The notes: generated from the letters alone by a model not told the origin. DNA of 64,000 nucleotides from Candidatus Altimarinota bacterium (GCA_027046965.1 JALTWR010000008.1:85324-149323), one strand, 5' to 3'. Counted from the first letter of the stretch, positions 12,215 to 23,149 are shown. Numbers and translations are program-made.

Positions 12215-13201
12215 CTAAAAGTTTGTATATTGGTTTGGGGTTGTTTCAAAAAAGTTTTGTAATACCATCAAATCTTGCTTTTCAAGCCATTTAATAGGAT
12301 TTTTGTCTACACCAAAATAAGGAGCAAATCCTAGTTCCTCTAGTCTTCTATCTGTAATAAATTTTAGGTATCATTCCATCTCTTCATAAGAGACACCAAA
12401 AACTATATGATTTTCAAAATGTCTTTTTAAGAACTTTAATTCCAGTTCTACACCATCAGTTAGAGTTTTTCTTACTTTTTCCACAAATTGCTCATCTTCA
12501 GCCAATTCAGGAGTTTCTTCTAGCATAGCTAAAATTAATTCTATTCCTAGTTGTAAGTGAAAGCTTTCATCTATTAATACTAAATCTACACCATTGTTAA
12601 CATTTTTCATTTTCCCTGTTTCTCTCATAGCAAAATACAAGGTGAACGCTGAGTAAAAAAATATTCACTCTTGCAAGATATTGTTTACTAAAATTGCATA
12701 TAAAATTTTCTTTTTTCATTCTAATGTGTCAGGGTCAATAATGTTACCAGCTCCCACGCTAATGGCATCTGCGGCTTGAGCCACCAGTCCTTGTTTTTCT
12801 TTTAATAGAGGGTCTGTAGTGGTTTTTTCATACATCTGCTTACGATCCATACTGAAAGTGTTAAGTATCATTTCAAAAAAATCTGAGTGAATGTCTTCCA
12901 TAAACATTTGTACTGTCATAGCCATTTTTGCATGAGGATGAACTATGTAAGGGTAAAATGCTTCTCATAGCACATTTTGAACTAATAATTCGCTAGTGAC
13001 AAAATAACCAATTAGATCGTGAAATAAACGCCTTTCATCATCATTCAAAGATTCGTAATCCATAACATCTTGCTGGATATTGATTTCTTCCGGAAACCAT
13101 ACTGCCTGCTTTTGCCTCACATATAGCTCGCGAAAAACATCATGAGATCCGTCAAGTTTGATGCCGTCTAATACAGACTTTTTCCCTACGATTTTCACCA
13201 T
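12215..13201 (-). CDS. nrdB: ribonucleoside-diphosphate reductase beta subunit, apparent class Ic (radical-site Phe)
   Basis: A 328-residue ferritin-like small subunit that houses the metal cofactor generating the thiyl radical in NrdA. The metal ligands are E71, E102 and H105 in the first half, and the second-half E-x2-H is in LIDESFHLQL. The spacing equals that of E. coli D84, E115 and H118. The residue at the tyrosyl-radical position is Phe109 (MEDIHSDFFEM) and the first ligand is Glu, both as in the Mn/Fe class Ic enzyme of Chlamydia. ATG 13201 (MVKIVGKKSVLDG) was preferred to a TTG at 13252 because the extra 17 residues are hydrophobic and unlike the family. Confidence 0.92.
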
Positions 13202-13330
13202 TGCTCTTAAAATTAGGATGTAAACTAGATATAGGGGGATTGCAGCGATCAAAATACTACATATAGTGGTATGATTTTCGATTCTGTATTCAAGGAAAAA
13301 AGTAAAAAAAATTTTTGTAGCTAAACTAGA

Positions 13331-13358
13331 TTGTTTTTTGCTTTAAAGTTGATATAAA
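13331..13358 (+). promoter_or_regulatory. predicted promoter for the WecA/MraY-like gene
   Basis: TTGTTT at 13331-13336, a 16-base spacer, and TATAAA at 13353-13358, about 40 bases before ATG 13397. The 195-base divergent region between nrdB and this gene must also hold the nrd promoter on the other strand; I could not place it with confidence. Confidence 0.4.
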
Positions 13359-13396
13359 TTATTTAGCGTAAAGAAATTTAATGATAAAAAAATGCT

Positions 13397-14476
13397 ATGA
13401 TGGAAGTGAAGGTCTTGATAGGACTTTTGGGGCTAACTGGGGCAATAGCAGGATGGTGGATATTTAAAAAGATTGGTATTAAAGATAGACCTTGACCAGA
13501 TTTAACTAGAAAATATCAGGTTCCTACACTGCAAGGGATTATGTTGTTTGTTTTGTTTTTGGTAATTATGTATGTTTTTTATCCGAATTATTTTAGTGAT
13601 ATTAGATTTATATCATTTGTGATAGCAGGGGGAATTTTGGTGTTGGTAGCTGTTTTAGATGAATTTCGAAAACTTCCCTCTTGGTTTAGACTGTTTGTTC
13701 AAATTTTGGCAGCTTCAGTTGTTTTTTTTGTGGGAGGAATCGGGTTTAATTCTATTTTGGTAGGAGATTTGGTCATACGTTTGCCTTTGCGAGTAGATTT
13801 TATTTTGAGTGTTGTTTGGTTTTTGGTATTTGTAAATGCCTTGAATTGGTTTGATGGAATCAATGGTCAAGCTTCATGATTAGCAACTTTAGGCTTTTTT
13901 TCTATAGCTCTTTTAACTAAGTTTATAGTTGTGCCAGCTTATTGGGAATATATTAAACCTTCTGAGCTTTATACTTTGGAAATGATTATGAATATAGGTT
14001 ATGTATTGTGAGTACTATCCTTTTTTTATTTTATAATGGAATGGAAGCCATTAGGGTTGTTGAGGGATGCTGGGGTGATGTTTTTAGGTTTTGCTTTGGC
14101 GTGGTTGACCTTACTAGGAGGGGGGAAAATGGGTACTGTTTTAATTGTACTCTCTCTTGTAATTTTTGACGCTATTTGGGTCATCTTGAGTAGAATTTTT
14201 ATTTACAAAAAAAATCCGCTGAAGGGAGATTATTATTCTCACCTACACTTTCGCCTTATGAACATTGGATGGTCTAGAGAAGAAGTAAGGGCTTTTGTCC
14301 TAGTATGGTCTTTGTTCTTTATGGTTTTGGTCTTGCTTCAGTGAACTAACAAGGTTGCAAAATTGACTATATTTTTTTTGATGGCTGTATTGTTTTTTGG
14401 TGTTAATTGGTATATATTTGTGGTAAAAAAATTGGACAAAAAGGGGAAGATGTATGGTAAAGAAAAGGAAAATTAA
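13397..14476 (+). CDS. polyprenyl-phosphate sugar-1-phosphate transferase (WecA/MraY family)
   Basis: A 359-residue membrane enzyme with about ten TM helices. The family moves a sugar-1-phosphate from a UDP-sugar to undecaprenyl phosphate, the first step of a lipid-linked glycan. The active-site loop is NALNWFDGINGQASG (family NxxNxxDGxxGLA), and a later cytoplasmic loop has DYYSHLHFRLMNIGW, the counterpart of the WecA HxHHRL motif. A basic KDRPGPDLTRKYQVPTLQG loop follows the first helix. The absence of MraY-specific features suggests a WecA-like rather than peptidoglycan role. A second ATG at 13400 is equally possible as start. The Rad50-like gene follows after 18 bases. Confidence 0.85.
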
Positions 14477-14494
14477 TTTATTAAGTCTGTAAAA

Positions 14495-17140
14495 ATGGAT
14501 CTAATAGCTGCAACTTATGAAAATATATGACCTTTTAAAGATCAGCTTGTTAGTATTAATTTTAAAAAAGGTAAATATCTTATAAAAGCACCTATTGGGA
14601 CCGGGAAAAGCTTTTTGTTTTTTGATGCACCTTTATTTGGATTGTATTGATCCTCAAGAAGTGTAGGGAGGGCTGTTTTGAATGTTAGAGCTTCACAAGG
14701 CTTTGTGAAATTGCTTTTTGAGGACAAATATGGGCAAAAGTGGTTTGTAAAAAGGAATATTAGTCGTAGTGCCTCTGGATGAGAAAAAGTTGCTTCAGAG
14801 CTTTTCAAACTAACAAAGGATGATATTGAGACCTATTTGGATGATTCTTTGAAAAATGTAGTTAATTGGTGAGTAGAGATTGAATCTCTTATTCAGCCAT
14901 ATCTAGTGGTTGAGGAATTTAAATCATCAAGGGAATTACAAAAGGCTTTGGATCTCTTGATGCCTCCCAAAGAGGTGTTTTTGAGTACCTCTTTTTTGGT
15001 GCAAGATTCAGAAAACATTTTTGAAATACAGCCATCGGAAAGGATTAGGGTTTTTAAGGAAATGTTTGGACTGCTTGATATTGATATGGCTAAGGAAGTA
15101 GTTGCTGATAAAAGAAAAGAGGTACGCTGACAAATAAGTGCCTTGGAAGATGTTACTATTGTTAATGAAAAATTAAAAAGGTCTTTGAGTAGTCTATATA
15201 CATTGCTAAAACGTTTGTTGGAAACCAACGGTGATAGCGGCTCATCAGATATAAAAACTTTTATTGAAGATTATGAAATTTTGTGAGATAAGATAAATAT
15301 AGAAAGTTTTAATCTTCATATTAGAGCAGATGACTTGAAATTTTGGGAAGATAAGGTGAAATTACAGATTCAGCAATATCATCACTTGAAAACATCCTTT
15401 GACGAAAAACAATCTCAATTTCTAAAAATAAAAAAGCAGCTTGATGAAGTTGTGGAAAAGATTGGCCAGCTCAGCTTGGATAAAGAAAATATAGAGAAAA
15501 AGCTCAAGCAAATTGACGCATCTAATATTGATGAACTAGATAAAAAAAGACAGATTATTGTTGATCAAATTAAGGATTTGGACAATCAACTTAACTGGAC
15601 TGCTTTGGGAATCAAAAAAGGTGACTATCCAAAGGTTTTTGTATTTTTTAAAGAGTTGGAAGAAGAGTGAAAAAGGCTATGACAGCAGCTTAGAAACTTA
15701 AAAGATAAGCTAGAAAACTTGGAATGACAAAAACTTAAAGTTCAAAGTTTTTTAAAGGATCTGGAGGAGTGAGGTGAAAAATACCAACAATTATTACATA
15801 AGGAAATTGAAACGCAAAAAAGATTGATCAACGAGCAGTTAGGACACATTGAAATAAAGCTAGAAGCTCTAGAAAAAGAAAAAAAGAGGAGTTTGAAGTT
15901 ACTAGAAGAGTTGCAAGTAAAATTAAAAGGCATTAAAAAACAAACCTTTTGGTGCAAAAAGATAAATGCAGATTGTCCATTAATTGTAGAGATTGGTGAA
16001 AAGGTTTTTGGCATTCAAGCACAAGAAGACTTAGTTTTACAGATAAATACATTGAAAGATGAACTAAAGGAAATTGATTTGCAATTAAAAGGTCTTTTAA
16101 AACAAAGGGAGAAGTTAAAGAGTGATTTGAAAAATATAGAAAAAACGGTTGATATTTCATCTTATATTCAAAAAGAAAAAGAACAAATTATGTCTAATTG
16201 GGACTTAGCAGATCTGGAAAAACAATTACAAAAACTCCGTATCGATCTAATTCAACAAGAAGAAATCCTAAACGCAAAGAGAGAGGCTTTTAAAAAGCTT
16301 TGATGAGTTGTTTTTAAAAAGCAAATTTGGCCCCAATGGGAAAACCTTAATAGTCAGCTTAGGGATATTGATGAACAGATAAATATATTGAAGTCTCAAC
16401 AAAAAGAGAAAGAAAGTTTGATGGCTAAAGTTCAAAAAATTAATGGGGAGATTAGCCAACTTGAAAAGCATAAATCTAATCTAAGAGAACAGATAGAGCA
16501 GTTGCAAAGTATGATAAGCGAACTGGACAAACAATTAAATAATATAGATTTTAGATCTCTTGATGCCAAGCTTCAAGACATTAACAAGGTAAAAACCAAT
16601 ATTGTACAGTTGGAAGAAATAATTAAAGATTTTACTTGGAGGCAAAAGGAGCTTCATAAATTAAAAGACAAAGAAAAGGTCTTAAAGGACCTTACAAACA
16701 TACTCGGTAAAGAATTGATGGTAGTAGTGCTGCAAAATTTTTTGCCTGTCTTAGAAGATCAGATAAACTCATTGCTAAGTGAAGTTGTTGATTTTCAATT
16801 GCGCTTTAGTATGAAAGAGACTAAGTCTGGAGAACAGCAGCTTGATATTAAGATCCTAGATATGCATTGAGAAAGGGAAGTGAAGTCTTTGAGTTGATGA
16901 CAAAAAGTAGTTTTGCGTCTTGCATGGATATTGTCTGTTTCAAGGATATTAAATGCTAGATTTTTGTTTTTGGATGAGACAATAAATAATTTGGATATAG
17001 ATTCAATTGGTAGAGTTGCACGTATGCTTAAGCATTTTTTAGAAAAATCGCCAATAAAAAAATTTTATGTTGTGACACATTCTGTTCAGATACAGTCTAT
17101 GGATATATGGGATTGAGTGGTAGAATTAAAAAGTGACTAG
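14495..17140 (+). CDS. Rad50/SbcC-like SMC-family ATPase
   Basis: An 881-residue ABC-type ATPase with a long coiled coil. The N-terminal half-site has Walker A (KAPIGTGKSFLFF, near residue 33). Residues of about 210-760 are heptad-rich coiled coil. The C-terminal half has the ABC signature VKSLSGGQKVVLRLAWILS and Walker B RFLFLDETINNLD. The organisation is that of SbcC/Rad50, which with the nuclease SbcD/Mre11 processes DNA ends. In mid-coil there is CKKINADCPL rather than a canonical CxxC zinc hook, and no SbcD gene is adjacent. Several signature glycines are TGA. Assigning it to SbcC rather than another SMC-like repair protein is tentative. Confidence 0.82.
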
Positions 17141-17260
17141 GGGTTTACTGCACTCTATTTGGAGGGCTTTTGTGATGCCTTCAGTCTAATCGGCAAAGGA
17201 AATTTATTAATAATAAAGTATTTAAGTCTTAGCTATTATAGAAATTGGGAAAGTCCATCC

Positions 17261-18637
17261 TTAAAGATCCAATATAAAATAAGTTAATGCTGCCAGAAAG
17301 CCTGCTATAGGTAGTGTGACAACCCAAGCTAATACAATATTTCTTACTATTTCTTTTTCGATATAGTCTTTTGTTTTCCCTTTTAGTCTTTTTTGATATT
17401 CTCTAAAAAATCCGACGCCAAATACACCTCATATAGCTACATGAGTTGTGCTTATAGGAAGTCCTAAGTGAGAAGCTAGCAGCACTGTAATGGCAGTTGC
17501 TAAGGCTATTGAGAAAGCTCTTGGTTGATCAATCTTTGTAATTTTTTTACCAACTGTTTTGATGATTTGGGCTCACCATATCATTAATCCTACTGCTAGT
17601 CCTAATCATCATAGCATCATAATCCATGTAGGTATGTGGGTTGATCATATCACTATTTCTCAGTTTTTAACCAAATCATTAATTGCTGCAACAGGTCATA
17701 TGGCATTGGCTACATCATTTGAACCATGAGCAAAACTCAAAAGGGATACTGCAAATACTAGAGGGACATTAAACATTCTTTTGATGGACTTTTTGGAGTT
17801 TTTAAACAATCAGTTGTGTTTTAATAGATAGATTCTCAATCGTATGTAGGTAATTAATCACACTAGTGTTCCCATCCACAATGATTGAGTTAAGTCTATA
17901 CTTATCACTTTTTTTAACCCTTTTAACATTAAATACATTGTAAAAACACCAGCCATTGTTCATACAAATACTGGTAGCCATCTTTGGGTTGCAGTGTACC
18001 TGTCTTTTTGCCTAAAAATGGTGACAACAATGATATATGAGAAAATAGCAGCTAATACGCCTCACATTAAAGGAGATATTATCCAAGAAAGTGCTATTTC
18101 TCCAATTTTACCCCAATTAATTATGTCTATTTTAGGTACTGCCATTAACCCTGCTCCTAGTAATGCTCCTATTGTAGAATGGGTAGCACTTACTGGCACT
18201 TTCATAAAGGTAGCTACATTGACCCAAATAGCTCATCATAATAATGTGGCTATCATAATATGTAAAAATATTTGAGGATCACTAATAGCTGTTGGAGAAA
18301 TAATTCATCCTTTGATTGTCTGAGTAACATCTCAACCAGCTATTAACGCTCAAGCTGCTTCGAATATTGCGGCTATTAAAACGGCTCCCACCAAGTTTAA
18401 TGCCTTGGCTCAAACTGCTGGGCCCATATTGTTTGCTACATCATTGGCTCCCATAGCCATAGCAAGGTAAAAACCTAGTATTGTAGCTAATATCAGGTAC
18501 TTGTTTATATTGCCATCATTTGCCATTGTGGCTCGGAAAATTATTCCTATTAATATCGCACCTGCTAGTATGTACTGAAAAAATCTTTTCCCATCAGAGG
18601 GGGTTATTATCTCTTTCAACAATTTTTTGGCTTTCAT
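17261..18637 (-). CDS. PiT-family inorganic phosphate transporter
   Basis: A 458-residue transporter with about eleven TM helices. The two inverted signature repeats are clear: MAMGANDVANNMGPAVG near residue 62 and SFAHGSNDVANAIGPVAAI in the second half, each with GANDVAN-type sequence. Further hallmarks are PVSATHSTIGALLG and LPISTTHVAIGGVFG. It imports phosphate (as metal-phosphate) with H+ or Na+. The N-terminus is short and basic (MKAKKLLKEI). There is no PhoU-like gene next door. It is convergent with the Rad50-like gene, with 120 bases between that hold nothing I recognise. Confidence 0.93.
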
Positions 18638-18708
18638 TTTATTTTTATTTTTAGTAAAAGATTATGCATATTTTTAGTTATTTTTGAGACAATGTGAAGT
18701 AAAAATTT

Positions 18709-18737
18709 TTGACAAACAAAATTGTGTGAAGTATAAT
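18709..18737 (+). promoter_or_regulatory. consensus sigma70-type promoter
   Basis: TTGACA at 18709-18714, a 17-base spacer and TATAAT at 18732-18737: a perfect match in both boxes and spacing. The expected start of transcription is near 18744, about 30 bases before ATG 18776. It drives the two small genes at 18.8-19.4 kb. Confidence 0.7.
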
Positions 18738-18775
18738 TAAATATGCTTTTAAATTGATAATATTTTTCAAACGTA

Positions 18776-19132
18776 ATGGCTATTTCACAAGGAGATATAT
18801 TTGCACTGCAAGAGTGATTTAAAAAACTATCAAATGAAGAAAAAGAGAAGAAAATTTTGGTTATGATAAAATATTTGGTAGAATCAGGTAATGTCTTTGA
18901 AAAATTGGAGGCATTTTTGTTAGCAAATCCAGGTAAGCTCAAAGGAGAAGAATTAGATCAGATATATGCAGCGTTGATAAATGCCTTGTATTCCTTTGCA
19001 TTGGAAGAAATTCATAGACAATTTGCCCATTTGGAGAAAATTTCCAAGATGCTTGATGAAGCTTACAAGAGAGAACAATCTCAAAGAGAAAGGGAAACTG
19101 AAGAATTAGATGATTTACTTCAAAACATATAA
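18776..19132 (+). CDS. small helical hypothetical protein
   Basis: A 118-residue protein that I do not recognise. It is highly charged and predicted almost wholly helical, with a C-terminal coiled-coil-like half (HRQFAHLEKISKMLDEAYKR) and an acidic tail. One Gly is TGA. It has its own consensus promoter and is followed after 2 bases by another small gene, so the two are a unit. A soluble structural or regulatory role is possible, but nothing points to one. Confidence 0.7.
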
Positions 19133-19134
19133 AA

Positions 19135-19389
19135 ATGGGACATCCAGAGATGTTTAATAAAAAAAATCCAGAGTTTAAAGACAAAAAAGAATTTGATACG
19201 GAATTTCTCAAAGAAAAGGGGCTGCACTCTAAGGAAATAGATTTATTGAGAGTGGCTCAGAAAAACAACTCTCCTGAAAATGCAAAAAGAGAAGTAGCTA
19301 AAAATTTCGAAGAGAATCTTGACCCTACTTTATTGGATAAGATAAAATGATCTAAAGCAGAGAGAGAATTGGATGGAGAAATTGTATAA
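19135..19389 (+). CDS. small charged hypothetical protein
   Basis: An 84-residue, very charged protein (MGHPEMFNKKNPEFKDKKEF) without Cys or membrane segments, with one TGA-Gly at 19348. It is not recognised. It follows the previous small gene by 2 bases and is convergent with aspS, whose stop lies 4 bases away; there is no terminator between them. The many Lys/Glu pairs suggest a disordered or helical linker-type protein. Confidence 0.65.
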
Positions 19390-19392
19390 AAA

Positions 19393-21234
19393 TTATTTTT
19401 CTCTTTTCTTTTTGATTTCTAATCCTAACTCTTTTAAAAGCTGTGGTTCGATCTCACTAGGAGCCTTTAACATCAGGTCTTCTCATTTTTGTGTTTTTGG
19501 GAAAGCAATTACTTCTCTGATATTCGGCTCATTTTGGTAAACCATTACAGCCCTATCAAATCCCACTGCAAATCATCAATGTGGGGGAATGCCATAAGAA
19601 AAAGCTTTGAGCATATGACCAAATCTGTTTTGAATTTGCTGAGGAGTTAGGCCCAATATTACAAAAATTGCCTCTTGTAATTGTGCGTCGTGAATTCTAA
19701 TACTTCCTCCTCAAATTTCATAACCATTTAGTACCAAGTCATAAGCATCAGCTTTTATTTGAAGTATTTGTTTTCTGTCTTCTCAAGATAGTTTACCATC
19801 TTTTTTTATCTTTTGGGCTAGTTCTAGTACTAATGGAATGTATTCGTCTTTGGGTTTAGTGAATGGATGGTGCATTGCTGCCATCTCGTCGCTTTCTTCA
19901 TCATACTCAAACATTGGAAAATCGACTACTCGAGCAAAGGCTAATTCATTTTGTTTTCATTGCAACAAGTTGAGATCTTTGATGAGTATATTTCTTAGGT
20001 ATCCTAGAAAATCAGTGGCTTTAAGCCATTCGTCAACTTGCATAAATATTGTAGCATTTGAATCATTGCCTAGTCATAAAGCTTGCTTAAATTGTTGTAG
20101 CAGCTCAGAGTTAAAATATTTTGTAAGAGGTGATTTTATTTCTGTCCCTTCCACCACAAAGTACGCTAGTCCTTTTGCTCACTTTTCTTTGAGAAGTTTT
20201 TCAAATTTATCTATTTCTCATCTGGTATAAACCTTGGGTACTACAATAGCTTTTGCAACACCTCCCGCCTCGATTATTTTTTTGAAAACTTGTAAATCAG
20301 TTTGTGATATTATAGTAGTTATATCTTGAAGTTGCAGTTGATCTGTTCTTAGTTCGGGTTTGTCTATACCGTATTGGTCCATAGCTTCGTCAAACGTCAT
20401 CCTTTTGAATGGCTTGAAAACCAACGGTCTTGAAGGATAAAGTGATTCGCTAAGGTGAGTAAATAAATCCTCTAGTATATTTAACACATCTTCTTGCTCC
20501 ACAAACGACATTTCCAAATCTATTTGAGTGAACTCTGGTTGTCTGTCTCATCTTAAATCTTCATCGCGAAAACATCTAGCCAATTGTACATATCTGTCAA
20601 ATCAGCTTACCATCAAAATCTGTTTAAGTTGTTGGGGGGATTGAGGTAATACATATGCTTTTCCTGGAGAGTGTCTAGAAGGTACTATATATTCTCTAGC
20701 CCCTTCTGGAGTATTTTTGATAAGTGCAGGAGTCTCAATGTATAGGAAATTGTGTTTGTTTATCAGATAGTTTAGTGCCTCTTGTGTTATTTTGGCTCTT
20801 GCTATAATATTTTGCTGCATTCTTTGTCTTCTGAGGTCTAGGTATCTGTATTCCATCCTTGTTTCTTCTTTAAGCTGGGTTTCAACATCCACAGGGAACG
20901 GTAGAGTTTGTGACTCACTTAAGATTTCTATTTTAGAAGGGATCACCTCAATCTCCCCAGTTGGTATGTCGGGGTTTTCAGTTCATTGGGGTCTTTTTAC
21001 AACTTCTCCATGGACTTTTATTACATATTCTGGTCCGATTTTTTCTAGAAGCTCCATTATATCGGTGGCAGTAGTTTTGGGGTCAGCTTTTATTTGAGTT
21101 ATTCAATATCTATCTCTAAGATCTACAAAAATGATCCCTCAATGATCTCTTATAGAGTTTACTCGTCCTGATAAGACAACGTTTTGTCCGATATGAGAGG
21201 TATTTAACTCTCCAAGCGTATGCGTCCTATGCAT
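19393..21234 (-). CDS. aspS: aspartyl-tRNA synthetase
   Basis: A 613-residue class IIb synthetase of the bacterial type. It has the N-terminal OB anticodon domain ([39 protein letters not shown]), motif 2 ([20 protein letters not shown]) and motif 3 ([12 protein letters not shown]). A GAD insertion domain lies between motifs 2 and 3 ([20 protein letters not shown]), characteristic of bacterial AspRS. Motif 1 is around [20 protein letters not shown]. Whether it is discriminating or also charges tRNA-Asn cannot be judged here. It follows the basic small gene by 18 bases. Confidence 0.96.
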
Positions 21235-21252
21235 GGTATTTTTGTTCTTTAA

Positions 21253-21597
21253 TTAAATAGATCTTCTAGAAGCTTTAGCTAATTTTTTTCTAATCCATCC
21301 AGAGATGGGGATCTCAACAAACTCAAGACCTCCAGATGGAAGTTTCACTAGTCTGTATCAGTCTCTGTCTACTCTTAGCCTAGTCTCCCAGCAGATTTTC
21401 CTTCCTTTGGCGAACCGGTGATAAAGATGCCCTTTGGGGTTTTCTTTTGCAATTACTACGCCAAGCTGTTTAGCTTCCTCCAAAGAAAGTTTCCTTTTGG
21501 GATAATTAAATCTTTTTTCTCACTTCATTCTAGAAGCTTGTTTTTGAAGCTGTCTTTTTTTGGCTGCTATCCCACGTTTGTTTGTCCTTGAAGCCAT
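21253..21597 (-). CDS. basic hypothetical protein upstream of aspS
   Basis: A 114-residue protein of strongly basic character (MASRTNKRGIAAKKRQLQKQ at the start, WIRKKLAKASRRSI at the end), with no membrane segment. Three TGA-Gly codons lie in the frame. The Arg/Lys-rich ends and a short globular core (WETRLRVDRDGYRLVKLPSG) look like a nucleic-acid-binding or ribosome-associated protein. I cannot match it to a known ribosomal protein. It is the first gene of an operon with aspS. The MAS start and its spacing support the ATG. Confidence 0.65.
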
Positions 21598-21672
21598 GTT
21601 AAAATTCTTTAAAAACAGTAAAGCACGGTAAATGATAATTATTTTGTGTTTTTAATCAATTGAAGTTTGTAT

Positions 21673-22419
21673 ATGGAATATCAAGATTGTCTCGAGGTTT
21701 TTTGGCAAAAACTGTGTGGCTTAAGTAAAGATAATTGTGGTTCCAAAGTCTTGGAATTGTACCATACTAAAGGGTTTTTAACAGTAAATTTCGCTTATTT
21801 TGCAGTGTTGGTAAAGTGAAATATTATTGATGGAGCGTGTAATGAGTTTTGAAAGTATTTTTTGTCTGCTGATTTGATCTTGCCAGATGGTATTGCTTTG
21901 AGACTGCGAGCCAAAAAGAAAAAATGAATGAGCTTGGAAAATATGAATTGAGATGATTTTTTGCGTTGGTTCTTTGGACGGCTGGATGGGTTGGAAAAAA
22001 ACTATGTGGTTGTAGGATATTGAGGTAAAAATGATGAACTTTTAATAGAGAAAACTAAACAAGAGTTTACTAAAGTTAGCAAAAAATGATTTGACAAATT
22101 TTTTCATGGGTATGGTGAACTGCCTTGGGAACAGCTAAATTACTTAAAATCTTACAAATGATTAAAAATTCTTTTACAATCTAGAGGGGGACCTCAAGAA
22201 GAGTGGACAGTTAAAAATTTAGATAAACTTCGTGACTTTGGTTTTTTGGTGTTTAATGTTTGAGGTCTTTTTGATCATCGGAGTGGTGTTGAACCTAGAG
22301 CACCCAAGGTCTTGCAAAAATTTAAATTGGAATGGTTGCGGCGTTTAATCCTTAATCCTCAAAAAAATTGGGTTAAAGTAAAGGATAGTTTTAGAGTTTT
22401 TAAGGAGATTTTGAGATAA
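21673..22419 (+). CDS. WecG/TagA/CpsF-family glycosyltransferase (GT26)
   Basis: A 248-residue cytosolic or membrane-associated glycosyltransferase that adds the second sugar (for example ManNAc) to an undecaprenyl-linked carrier. Family blocks are visible: ADLILPDGIALRLRAK, ENMNGDDFLRW (the tGsDl block), NYVVVGYGGKNDELL, and GGLFDHRSGVEPRAPKVLQK followed by EWLRRLILNPQ. The conserved glycines include several TGA codons. It would act after the WecA-like enzyme at 13.4 kb. It is divergent from the basic gene and lies directly before the L10 leader. Confidence 0.88.
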
Positions 22420-22461
22420 GAGAAGTTGATTAAATTAATCTGAGCGTGCAATAATTTTCTC

Positions 22462-22489
22462 TTGAAATTAACTTAAAAACTCATATACA
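22462..22489 (+). promoter_or_regulatory. predicted promoter of the rplJ-rplL leader
   Basis: TTGAAA at 22462-22467, a 16-base spacer, and TATACA at 22484-22489, just before the L10 leader hairpins. It fits a transcript that begins at about 22496. Confidence 0.5.
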
Positions 22490-22497
22490 TTCAAAAT

Positions 22498-22612
22498 GTA
22501 GTTTGAATATCAAACTACCAAAGACAGTAGGTTCCTTGTGTTTGCAAGGGTAAAGCCTACCGAGGTGGGAATCTTAAATTTAATATTTTTCCACCTTGGA
22601 GGTGGTTTTATT
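22498..22612 (+). ncRNA. ribosomal protein L10 leader with attenuator
   Basis: The 5' leader has the fold of the L10 leader element. An 8-bp hairpin (22498-22505 with 22511-22518) is followed by the kinked stem: GTAGG 22527-22531 pairs with CCTAC 22556-22560, and CCTTG 22534-22538 pairs with CAAGG 22545-22549, with AAAG-type internal bulges. In other bacteria the L10(L12)4 complex binds this stem and represses its own synthesis. Here it is followed by an intrinsic terminator, so control is probably by transcription attenuation: GAGGTGG right after the stem can also pair with the CCACCTT arm of that terminator. Confidence 0.8.
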
Positions 22613-22616
22613 TTTT
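22591..22616 (+). terminator. intrinsic terminator/attenuator inside the L10 leader
   Basis: CCACCT, loop TGG, AGGTGG (22591-22605), followed by TTTTATTTTTT. It sits 12 bases before the rplJ ATG, so read-through is needed for rplJ-rplL expression. The short stem suits a conditional attenuator. Confidence 0.6.
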
Positions 22617-22627
22617 ACATTTGTAGG

Positions 22628-23149
22628 ATGGCTCTAACTAGGAAAGAGAAGGGTAAAGTAATAGATGAGTACAAAAAACTTTTGCAGGATGCTAAAAATG
22701 TGGTAGTTATGGAGCAGAGTAGTATTCCTGTAAATGATGTGGTAAACTTGAGAAAGTGAGCAGCAGTTGGCGGGGGCAAATTAAAGGTGGTTAAAAAGAG
22801 ATTGTTTTTGAGAGCATTGGAAGAAAGTGGTTATGAAAATGTTGCTAGAGAGGATTTGTCTTGATCGGTGATGGTGTTGTTTTCTTTGGATGATGAATAT
22901 GCTCCTTTGAAATCGGTTGCTAAGCAAATTAAAAGCTGGCAAAAAGAGGGCAAGGAGTTTGGTCTTAAGTTTTTAGGGTGATGGTATGAAAAAGCTTGGA
23001 AGGATGCGCAATTTGTTGATACGATTGCGAGTATGCCTACTAAAGATGAATTGCTTGGTCAATTTGCATATCTGCTCAACTATCCATTGCAATCTTTTGC
23101 TTATGCTTTGGACCAAATTGCTAAGCAAAAAGAAGGCGAAGGTAATTAA
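22628..23149 (+). CDS. rplJ: ribosomal protein uL10
   Basis: A 173-residue stalk-base protein: it binds 23S rRNA and carries the L7/L12 dimers. The N-terminal domain reads MALTRKEKGKVIDEYKKLLQ, then VVVMEQSSIPVNDVVNLRKG, then KLKVVKKRLFLRAL, the typical L10 sequence. The C-terminal helix that binds L7/L12 is FAYALDQIAKQKEG. TGA encodes Gly at RKGAAV, DLSGSV and FLGGW. The gene is preceded by its own leader element and followed by rplL after 40 bases. Confidence 0.95.

Noticed and set aside
12950..13252. Upstream TTG start for nrdB at 13252
   Set aside because: It would add 17 hydrophobic residues unlike NrdB; ATG 13201 gives the family-typical N-terminus.
14893..15228. 111-codon minus-strand open frame within the Rad50-like gene
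   Set aside because: Complement of a coiled-coil coding region; no recognisable domain.
19838..20230. 130-codon plus-strand open frame within aspS
   Set aside because: Lies antisense to AspRS motif regions; Ser/Cys-rich composition is typical of a shadow of a charged protein.
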